From DATBSL01 sp964561785 (GTDB lineage: Bacteria; Acidobacteriota; Vicinamibacteria; Fen-336): DNA of 64,000 nt. The DNA lies in assembly GCA_964561785.1 (NCBI GenBank), contig CAZLRF010000011.1:1-64000 (forward strand), read 5' to 3'. Under the pieces are notes generated by a model. It was given only the letters and a program-made list of their open reading frames with translations. It did no database searches and had not been told where the DNA came from. Below are positions 49,908 through 56,591 of the stretch, piece after piece. Numbering within the stretch: the first letter of the stretch is position 1; each line of letters begins with the position of its first letter. The position numbers were made by a program, and so were the translations under genes.

Positions 49908-51095
49908 ATGAAGAGCGGGCTCGAGGCCGTCCAGAGCCGGTACGACGTCGTGGTGGTGGGGGCGCGCGCCGCCGGCGCCGCGACCGCGCTGCTCCTCGCC
50001 CGGCAGGGGCTGCGCGTCCTCGCCGTGGACCGGGGCGTCTACGGCAGCGACACGCTCTCGACCCACGCCCTCATGCGGGCGGGCGTTCTCCAGCTCGCGC
50101 GGTGGGGCGTCCTCGACCGGATCGAGGCGGAAGGCACCCCCCGCGTGGCGCGGACCGTCTTCCACTACGCGGACGAGGTGATCGACATCCCGATCAAGCC
50201 GCGGGACGGCGTCAGCGCCCTCTTCGCTCCCCGGCGCACGGTTCTCGACCGGGCGCTCGTGGACGCCGCGGTCGCGTCCGGGGCGGAGGTGCGGCACCGC
50301 GTGAGGCTCGTCGACCTCGTCCGCGGGTCGGACGGGCGTGTCGAGGGCGCGCTGCTCGAAGACGCCGACGGGCGCCCGCGCGCCGTGCGCGCGGGCCTCG
50401 TGGTCGGCGCCGACGGCCTCCGCTCCGCGGTGGCGTCCCTCGTCGCCGCGCCCCTCACCCGCCTCGGGCGCCACGCCGCCGCCAACGTCTACGGCTACTG
50501 GTCGGGCCTCGAAGTCGAGGGCTACCACTGGCACTGGGGCCGCGAGACGGCCGCGGGGGCCATCCCCACGAACGGCGGCGAGGTGCTCGTGTTCGCGGGC
50601 GCCTCGAGGCGGCGATTCGCCGATCAGATCCGGCTCGACGTGCCCGGGGGCTACCGGCGCCTCCTCGCCGAGGCGGCCCCCGAGCTCGCGGAACGCCTCG
50701 CCGGGGCCCGCCTGGTCAGCTCGCTCCACGGCTTCCCCGGACACATCGGCTACCTCCGTCGGCCCTGGGGTCCCGGCTGGGCGCTCGTCGGCGACGCCGC
50801 CTACTTCAAGGACCCGATCACCGCCCACGGCATCAGCGACGCCCTGCGCGACGCCGAGCTCCTCGCGCGGGCCGTCGTCCGCGGCGGCGAGCGGGCGCTC
50901 GGCGAGTACGAGGCCGAGCGAGACGCGCTCTCGACGGAGCTCTTCGAGATCACGGACCGCATCGCCTCGCTCGAGTGGGACGACGCCGAGCTGCGGGCCC
51001 TCCACCAGGCTCTGAGCGACGAGATGAAGCGCGAGGTCGCGGCCCTCCTCGCGCGGGGCGCCGCGGACGCCGCGCCCGCCCGCCGCAGCGCGTGA
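49908..51095 (+). CDS. FAD-dependent oxidoreductase (geranylgeranyl-reductase/PHBH-like fold)
   Basis: This 395-residue flavoprotein has the FAD motif VVVVGARAAGAATALLLARQG, the DG motif VVGADGLRSAVA and the second FAD block WALVGDAAYFKDPITAHGIS with the GD signature. This is the PHBH-type group containing aromatic hydroxylases, halogenases and geranylgeranyl reductases; which reaction applies cannot be told. The ATG at 49908 has GGGAGAA upstream. A second flavoprotein beside an FMO-like one, with MaoC downstream, suggests modification of a hydrophobic substrate. Confidence 0.88.
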   Translation: MKSGLEAVQSRYDVVVVGARAAGAATALLLARQGLRVLAVDRGVYGSDTLSTHALMRAGVLQLARWGVLDRIEAEGTPRVARTVFHYADEVIDIPIKPRDGVSALFAPRRTVLDRALVDAAVASGAEVRHRVRLVDLVRGSDGRVEGALLEDADGRPRAVRAGLVVGADGLRSAVASLVAAPLTRLGRHAAANVYGYWSGLEVEGYHWHWGRETAAGAIPTNGGEVLVFAGASRRRFADQIRLDVPGGYRRLLAEAAPELAERLAGARLVSSLHGFPGHIGYLRRPWGPGWALVGDAAYFKDPITAHGISDALRDAELLARAVVRGGERALGEYEAERDALSTELFEITDRIASLEWDDAELRALHQALSDEMKREVAALLARGAADAAPARRSA

Positions 51096-51108
51096 GAGGA
51101 GGAGAGCG

Positions 51109-51764
51109 ATGAGGGTGCTCGTCGCCGGCGCGACCGGGACGCTCGGTCGTCCTGTCGTCCGGGCTCTCGTGGCCCGGGGACACCATGTCGCGGGGCTCAG
51201 CCGCCACTCCAGCCGGACGTCCGAATTGGAGGCGCTGGGGGCGCAGCCCGTGGTGGCCGACGCGCGCGACGAGGACGCGCTCCGGCGCGCCTTCCGGGAC
51301 GCGCGGCCGACGGACGTGGTGCACCTCCTCACCGCCCTCCCTCGCGAGGGCGCGCGGCGCGCGGGCGACCTCGAGGCCACGAACACGCTGCGGAGTGTGG
51401 GGACGGCGCACCTCGTTCGGGCCGCGGTCGAAGCCGGGTGCCGCCGGCTCGTCGCGGAGTCCTTCGTCGGCGTCTACGGCGCCGGCCTCACCGGACCTCT
51501 GCTCGAGGAGGACCGTTCGCTGCCTCCGCTTCCGGGCCGTCCCCTGCGTGACGCCGCGGCCGCCCTCCGCTCTCTCGAGGAGCAGCTGCGCGTCGCGAGC
51601 CGGCGTCCCTGGCCCTCTCGAACGCGAGGACGAAGAGGGATCTGGGCTGGCGGCCGGCCCGCCCGACGCCGCGGTGCGCCCTCGAGCACGCAGAGGCAGC
51701 GTTGGCCGGCGCGCTGGCGCCTTCGGCAGAGAGGGCCGCGGGGCGTGGAGAAGGGAGGACGTGA
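51109..51764 (+). pseudogene. NAD-dependent epimerase/dehydratase with internal deletion and frameshift
   Basis: A good start (ATG after GAGGAGGAGAG) opens an extended-SDR protein: MRVLVAGATGTLGRPVVRAL, then LVAESFVGVYGAGLTGPLLEE, then AALRSLEEQLRV at about residue 160. Coding sense then ends abruptly near 51600. In another frame the typical C-terminus of the same family appears (SNARTKRDLGWRPARPT), running to a TGA at 51762-51764 that overlaps the ATG of the next gene by one base. About 100-110 residues that normally lie between, including the substrate loop, are missing. The original frame continues open through the next genes only because of the GC content. The remnant is most likely non-functional. 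Confidence 0.8.
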
Positions 51765-52186
51765 TGAGCCAGGCGTGGGTCGAGAGGAGGCCGCGAGTGG
51801 GGCAGAGGGCGGAGCGGTCGCGGACGGTGCGGTCCGAGGACATCCGGCTGTTCACGGAGATGAGCGGCGACCGCAACCCGCTCCACTACGACGAGGGGGC
51901 CGCGCGCGCGTCGCGCTTCGGCGAGATCGTGGTCCAGGGGGGCGTCACGAGCGCGATCCTCAACGCGGTCGTGGCCGAGGACCTGCCGGGCCCGGGGACG
52001 GTGTTCCTTCAGGTCGACTGGAGGTTCACGGCGCCGGTGCGCCCCGGGGATACGATCACGGGGACGGTCGAGGTGCTCGAGGTGCGGGAGGACAAGCCCG
52101 TGACGAAGCTCGCGACCGCCGTGCGCCGGCAGGACGGTGTCGTGGCCCTCGAGGGGACGGCGGTGTGCTACACGATGGACGTCTGA
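51764..52186 (+). CDS. MaoC-like (R)-specific enoyl-CoA hydratase
   Basis: This 140-residue hot-dog-fold hydratase has the MaoC catalytic loop FTEMSGDRNPLHYDE (Asp and His) and the family block ASRFGEIVVQGGVTSA. It hydrates trans-2-enoyl-CoA in fatty-acid or polyester metabolism. The ATG overlaps the stop of the broken epimerase by one base, and GGGAGG precedes it inside the remnant. The product is full length and its motifs are intact, so it survived the damage upstream. Confidence 0.92.
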   Translation: MSQAWVERRPRVGQRAERSRTVRSEDIRLFTEMSGDRNPLHYDEGAARASRFGEIVVQGGVTSAILNAVVAEDLPGPGTVFLQVDWRFTAPVRPGDTITGTVEVLEVREDKPVTKLATAVRRQDGVVALEGTAVCYTMDV

Positions 52187-53058
52187 GGACGGCCGGCCTC
52201 GCCGCGGCCTCGGTGGCGGCCTTCGCCTCCAACTCGCTCCTGTGCCGGGCGGCCCTCGAGGGCGGCCACGCGGACGCCGCGACCTTCACGCTCCTGCGCT
52301 TCCTCTCGGGGGCGCTCGTCCTGTGCGCGCTCGCCCGGGTCCGGGAGGCGCCCGCGCCCCCGGCGCGGTGGGCCCGGGGCTCCGCGATCGCCCTCCTCGC
52401 CTACGCCCTCGGCTTCTCGCTCGCCTACCTGCGTATCCCGGCGGGGGTGGGCGCGCTCCTCCTCTTCGCCGCCGTTCAGATCACCATGGTCGGCGCGGGG
52501 CTGCGGGCCGGCGAGCGCCCGCGTGTGCGCGAGTGGACGGGCCTCGCCGTCTCCCTCGCCGGCCTCGGGGTCCTCGGCCGACCCGGGGAGGCCCGGCCCG
52601 ACCTCGTGGGGAGCGTCCTCATGCTCGCGGCCGGGGCCGCGTGGGGCGTGTACTCCCTCCGCGGGCGCCGTGGGGGAGACCCGGTGGGCGCGAACGCAGC
52701 GAGCTTCGCCCGCGCGGCGCCCCCGGCCCTGCTCGCCGGCCTCGCGGTTTGGGGGCTCGGGGGCGGACGGCTGACGCCGAGGGGAGCCCTGCTCGCCGCG
52801 CTCTCGGGGGGCGTCGCCTCGGGGCTCTTCTACGCGGTGTGGTACGAGGCGCTGCGCGGGCTGACGGCCACGCGCGCCGCGCTCGTCCAGCTCGCCGTGC
52901 CGGTCCTCGCCGCGCTCGGCGGAGTCCTGCTGCTCGGCGAGAGGCTCGGGCTCCGGCTGCTCCTGGCGGGCGGACTCGTGCTGGGCGGGATCGCCTTCGC
53001 CGTGCAGGGCGCGTCTGCCGGGAGAGTGTCGGCGGGGAGCGCGGGCCGCCGCGGTTAG
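52165..53058 (+). CDS. EamA/DMT-family transporter
   Basis: This protein of about 297 residues has ten hydrophobic segments in two EamA halves (for example LAAASVAAFASNSLLCRAALE and SVLMLAAGAAWGVYSLRGRR; the end of each half has P-x-L/A-A-L-G-G-x-L-LLGE). It should export or import a small metabolite. I favour GTG 52165, which has GAGGGG at 7 bases and overlaps the maoC gene by 22 bases; a CTG at 52183 in a CTGA overlap is the alternative. Confidence 0.85.
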   Translation: MLHDGRLRTAGLAAASVAAFASNSLLCRAALEGGHADAATFTLLRFLSGALVLCALARVREAPAPPARWARGSAIALLAYALGFSLAYLRIPAGVGALLLFAAVQITMVGAGLRAGERPRVREWTGLAVSLAGLGVLGRPGEARPDLVGSVLMLAAGAAWGVYSLRGRRGGDPVGANAASFARAAPPALLAGLAVWGLGGGRLTPRGALLAALSGGVASGLFYAVWYEALRGLTATRAALVQLAVPVLAALGGVLLLGERLGLRLLLAGGLVLGGIAFAVQGASAGRVSAGSAGRRG

Positions 53059-53066
53059 AATCAGCC

Positions 53067-54434
53067 GTGATCCGGAGAGAGAGCGGTGCCGCGGGCGGTG
53101 AGCCGGACTTCGACCGCGTCCTCCTCGGGCTGACCGCCGCCGCCTTCCTCGCGCGCGCGGCTCTCCTCCTCCTCGAGCCCCGCTGCGACCTCGTCGGCGA
53201 CGAGGCGAGCTGGGTCTCGCTCGGCACCCGCGAGCTCGGCCGGCCCAACCGCGGGCTCGACCCCCTGCGCGTGCCGCTCATCTTCTACCCGCCGCTCTAC
53301 CCCTACTTCATCGCCGTCCTCCATCGCCTGCTGGGCAGCCTCGCCGCCGTGCTGTGGGTGCAGGCCGCCCTCGGGGCTCTCCTGGTGCCCGCGGTCGGCC
53401 GGGCCGGCCGCCTCGCGTTCGGGCCCCGGGTCGGCCTCGCCGGCGCCGCCCTCGTCGCCGTCTACCCCGACTTCGCCTGGTTCGCGGTCCACTTCTGGTC
53501 CGAGACGCTGTTCGTCCTCTTCCTGTGGTGGGGGATCGAGAGGGTCCTCCGGGCCGACGCGACGGGCTCGCTGCGCGCGGCCGCCGCGGCCGGCGTCCTG
53601 TGGGGCCTCTCGACCCTGACCCGCGAGCTCGCCCTGCACCTCGCGCCGTTCGCGGCGGCGTGGCTCCTCCGGGACGCCGTGGGGCGCTCCCGGGCCGCGC
53701 CGTCCCGGAGGCCCGGGTGGACGCTCGCGGCCGTCTTCGCGGTCGCGCTCATTCTCATCGTCGCCCCGTGGACGATCCGCAACGCGATCGTCTTCCGCGC
53801 GTTCATCCCGGTCTCGATCATGGGCGCGTCGAACCTCTGGCAGGGCAACGTGCCTCTCACCCACCTCGAGGTCCACGCGACGCTCGACGTCAAGACAGAC
53901 CCGGTCGAGCGCGACCGCTACGCCCGCGAGCTCGCCTGGCGGGCGATCCGCGCTCGCCAGCCGACCTGGATCTTCGAGAAGCTCGCCGAGCAGATGCCCG
54001 AGTACTGGAAGGCGGGGAGCGAGATCCTCGACCACCTGTACGGCCGCGAGGCCTGCGGGGCGCTCTCCCCCTCGAGCGTGCGCCGGCTCGAGGCGGCGGT
54101 GGTGCTGCCCTACCTCGCCGTCCTCGCCGCCTTCCTCGTCGGCCTCGCCCGCGTGCGCTGGAGGGCGGGCTCCATTCTCCTTCTCGTGCTGCTCGCCGCG
54201 TTCAACCTGGCCCACGTGGTCGCGTACGCCACGACCCGGTTCCGCCTGCCCCTGCTGCCCGTCGTGTTCCTCCTCGCCGGCGCCGCCGTCGTGGGGGCAG
54301 GAGACGGCGTCCTCGCGCCCTGGAGCCGGCGGCGGGTCCTCCTGCTCGCCGTCCTCGCCGGTCTCGCCCTCGCGGTCCTCGCGCCGGGGATGGGCGAGCT
54401 GCTCCTGTGGCAGCGCCTGGTGGGTCGCTCGTGA
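53067..54434 (+). CDS. GT39-like polytopic glycosyltransferase (ArnT/PMT family)
   Basis: This 455-residue membrane protein has a GT-C plan. An acidic pair in the first periplasmic loop (CDLVGDEASWVSLGTREL) matches the catalytic DE motif, several Leu/Ala helices follow, and there is a conserved loop VAPWTIRNAIVFRAFIPVS. It probably moves a sugar from a polyprenyl carrier to a protein or lipid outside the membrane. The GTG at 53067 has no Shine-Dalgarno sequence. A TAGAAT 5 bases upstream could be a -10, but its TAG is also the stop codon of the transporter gene, so coupled translation is equally likely. The next gene overlaps by 4 bases (GTGA). Confidence 0.85.
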   Translation: MIRRESGAAGGEPDFDRVLLGLTAAAFLARAALLLLEPRCDLVGDEASWVSLGTRELGRPNRGLDPLRVPLIFYPPLYPYFIAVLHRLLGSLAAVLWVQAALGALLVPAVGRAGRLAFGPRVGLAGAALVAVYPDFAWFAVHFWSETLFVLFLWWGIERVLRADATGSLRAAAAAGVLWGLSTLTRELALHLAPFAAAWLLRDAVGRSRAAPSRRPGWTLAAVFAVALILIVAPWTIRNAIVFRAFIPVSIMGASNLWQGNVPLTHLEVHATLDVKTDPVERDRYARELAWRAIRARQPTWIFEKLAEQMPEYWKAGSEILDHLYGREACGALSPSSVRRLEAAVVLPYLAVLAAFLVGLARVRWRAGSILLLVLLAAFNLAHVVAYATTRFRLPLLPVVFLLAGAAVVGAGDGVLAPWSRRRVLLLAVLAGLALAVLAPGMGELLLWQRLVGRS

Positions 54435-55600
54435 CGCGGATGCGGGACCTGCGGCTGGGCGCGCTGCTCGCGCTCCTCGTCCTGGGCGTGAACGCCCTCT
54501 CCGTGTCCGCGCACCTCGGCTTCCTCCACAAGGCGAAGCAGGTCAAGGAGTACGACCACTGGCGCTACATCCACATGGCGCGCGGCGAGGAGGGCCGGCC
54601 GGCCCTCCAGAACGAGCCGCCCTACTGCTTCCGACTCGCCGTGCCCGCCGCGGCCCGCGTCCTCGTCCGCGCCGGACTTTCGGAGAACGCGGCCTTCTAC
54701 CTGCTCACGAGCGCCGTCGTCTTCGGATTCCTGCTCCTCTTCTGGGTGCACCTTGGCGACCTCGGCTTCTCGCTTCCCCTGCGCGCGACCGGCGTCCTGC
54801 TCGCGGGATTCACCCAGGGGGCCGTGCGCTGGCCCCTCTACCAGTACTGGATGACGGACCCGGCGGGGGTGTTCCTCGTCATGCTCGCCTTCCACCTCGC
54901 CGAGCACGGCCGCCGCGCGGCGCTCCTCGGCACGAGCCTCGTCGCCGCGCTCGTGCGGGAGACGTACGTTCTCGTCTACCCGTACCTCCTCCTGCGCGAC
55001 CTGCGCACCGGCCGGGGCCCCGTGTCCGCCGCCCTGCGGACCGCGGCCGTGGCCGCGCTGCCCCTCGCGGTCATGGTCGCCGTCCGGCGCCTCGTGCCGG
55101 CGAGCGCTCCCGATGCGTTCGGGGAGGCCATCGCCGAGAACGTCGGCTTCCGCTGGCGGCTGCTGTTCGAGAACCAGCTCTACGTCCTGACCGTGGGGTC
55201 GCTCGGCGTGCTCTTCGTCCTGCCCCTGCTGTTCCCCGTGCGGCTCGCCCGGCTCGCGCGCCGGCACTTCGACCGCGCGCTCTTCGTGCTCTCGGTCTAC
55301 GCGAGCCTCAGCATCACGAACAACACGGAGCGCCCGCTCGCGTACGCCCTCCCCGTGGTGGTGCCGGCGGCGCTCGTCTCCCTGCGCTGGCTCCTCGAGG
55401 AGACCCGCCTGCCCCAGGTCCCGGTCCTCGCCGCCGCGGTGGCCCTCCAGGTCGTCTTCTGGTGGAACCAGCGCTGGGCGGAGTCGGGCATGAGCATCTA
55501 CCAGCCGGTCAACTGGACGACCCTCTTCGCCCTCGCGCTCGCGACGCTCGCGGCGGCCCTGCTCGTCCTCCGGGCGCGCCGAGCGGCGGTCGCCGCCTGA
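54431..55600 (+). CDS. Polytopic membrane protein, GT-C-like, unknown function
   Basis: This 389-residue protein has about nine to ten hydrophobic segments. Near the N-terminus it has KEYDHWRYIHMARGEEG followed by NEPPYCFRLAVPAAA, a layout seen in GT-C-type membrane glycosyltransferase relatives (acidic loop, then a PY-x-x-R-x-x-x-P motif). Later come RETYVLVYPYLLLRDL and NNTERPLAYALPVVVPA. I do not recognise a named family. The GTG start overlaps the GT39-like gene by 4 bases, so the two probably act on the same glycan or lipid. It converges on the GNAT gene with a 20-base gap. Confidence 0.75.
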   Translation: MTRMRDLRLGALLALLVLGVNALSVSAHLGFLHKAKQVKEYDHWRYIHMARGEEGRPALQNEPPYCFRLAVPAAARVLVRAGLSENAAFYLLTSAVVFGFLLLFWVHLGDLGFSLPLRATGVLLAGFTQGAVRWPLYQYWMTDPAGVFLVMLAFHLAEHGRRAALLGTSLVAALVRETYVLVYPYLLLRDLRTGRGPVSAALRTAAVAALPLAVMVAVRRLVPASAPDAFGEAIAENVGFRWRLLFENQLYVLTVGSLGVLFVLPLLFPVRLARLARRHFDRALFVLSVYASLSITNNTERPLAYALPVVVPAALVSLRWLLEETRLPQVPVLAAAVALQVVFWWNQRWAESGMSIYQPVNWTTLFALALATLAAALLVLRARRAAVAA

Positions 55601-55620
55601 TCCTCGGCACCCGCCGTCCG

Positions 55621-56088
55621 TCAGGGCACGAGCGGGCCGCGGGTCTTGCGCAGCAGCAGCTCCGAGCGGCCGGCCACGACGTAGTCGACGAGCTCGCCCA
55701 CGAGGCGGTACCCGAGCCGCTCGTAGAGCCGGCGCGCGCCGGGGTTGAAGTCGGAGACGCAGATGAAGACGTTCGGGTGGTCCCGGAAGATCCGCTCCTC
55801 GGAGAAGCGCAGGAGCGCCGTGCCCACGCCGCGCCCGCGGAAAGCGGGGGCCACGCACACGGCCTGGACGTAGCCCACGAAGGCGCCCTGCAGGTTCAGC
55901 ACCACGAAGCCCGCGATCTCGTCCCCCGCCCACGCCACGTGGCGCTCGCGACGCTCGTCGAGGAGGACGCGCAGGCACGCCTCGTGGTCCCGCCGCAGCG
56001 TGATCCAGGGCTCGCTCGCCGCCATCATCCGCGCGCAGGCCGCGGCCTCGGCCGGGGTCCCGAGGGGACGGATCGCGATCCCCGGCAC
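55621..56088 (-). CDS. GNAT family N-acetyltransferase
   Basis: This 155-residue acetyltransferase has the acetyl-CoA loop VCVAPAFRGRGVGTALLRF and the C-terminal NPGARRLYERLGYRLVG. The middle contains HVAWAGDEIAGFVVLNLQG. The overall form is close to RimI-like enzymes, but the substrate cannot be told. The GTG start lies one base after the stop of the DinB gene, so the two are cotranscribed. Confidence 0.9.
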   Translation of the reverse strand: MPGIAIRPLGTPAEAAACARMMAASEPWITLRRDHEACLRVLLDERRERHVAWAGDEIAGFVVLNLQGAFVGYVQAVCVAPAFRGRGVGTALLRFSEERIFRDHPNVFICVSDFNPGARRLYERLGYRLVGELVDYVVAGRSELLLRKTRGPLVP

Positions 56089-56089
56089 G

Positions 56090-56581
56090 TCAGTCTTCGG
56101 CGAGGGCCCGCAACGAGATGCCCCCGCTCGAGCGGCCGTCGCCGGTGAGGGCCCGGCGCAGGTAGCCGGCCTGGCCGAGGTGGAAGGCGAGGTGCGTGCA
56201 CAGGTGCAGGAGGAAGCGCCGGCAGGGGAGCTGCACGCCGTCGTGGGGCTCGGGGTAGGGGGCGTCGAGGGCCTCCGCGCTCAGGCGCGGCAGCACGCTC
56301 GCCACCACGTCGGCCGTCTCGCGCAGCGCCCGCGCCACGTCCTCCCGACGGCCGGTGCGGGTGGCGAACTCGGCGGGACGCTCGCGGACGTAGCCGGTCC
56401 CGCCGAGCACCGCCCCCACGAAGTGCCGGAGGTTCCCGCAGGCGTGCAGGGCGAGGTTCCCGGCGGAGTTCGTCACGCCGGGGAGCGTGCGCCAGAGCGT
56501 CTCGTCGTCGGGGAACATCTCGACCTCGCGGGCGAACGCCGCGAGCTCCCGGACGAGGAGGCGCCGGACGTCGTCGATCAT
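56090..56581 (-). CDS. DinB-family four-helix protein
   Basis: This 163-residue protein has the DinB/YfiT helical bundle with the three metal-type His positions in NLALHACGNLRHFV and FLLHLCTHLAFHLGQAGYL. DinB proteins are often thiol-dependent (bacillithiol-type) transferases or of unknown role. I chose ATG 56581 rather than the GTG 9 bases earlier. No Shine-Dalgarno sequence is present. TAAGGT preceded by TGC lies 7 bases upstream, but its TAA is the stop codon of the transketolase gene, so promoter status is doubtful. The GNAT gene follows after one base. Confidence 0.85.
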   Translation of the reverse strand: MIDDVRRLLVRELAAFAREVEMFPDDETLWRTLPGVTNSAGNLALHACGNLRHFVGAVLGGTGYVRERPAEFATRTGRREDVARALRETADVVASVLPRLSAEALDAPYPEPHDGVQLPCRRFLLHLCTHLAFHLGQAGYLRRALTGDGRSSGGISLRALAED

Positions 56582-56591
56582 GGCCGCCACC

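Noticed and set aside
51109..53058. A single 649-residue epimerase-transporter fusion
   Set aside because: The frame stays open by GC content only; the middle is Arg/Gly-rich nonsense overlapping an intact MaoC gene, and the transporter has its own GTG with GAGGGG.
53056..53061. TAGAAT as the promoter of the GT39-like gene
   Set aside because: The TAG is the stop codon of the upstream transporter gene, so the match may be chance; noted in the gene entry only.
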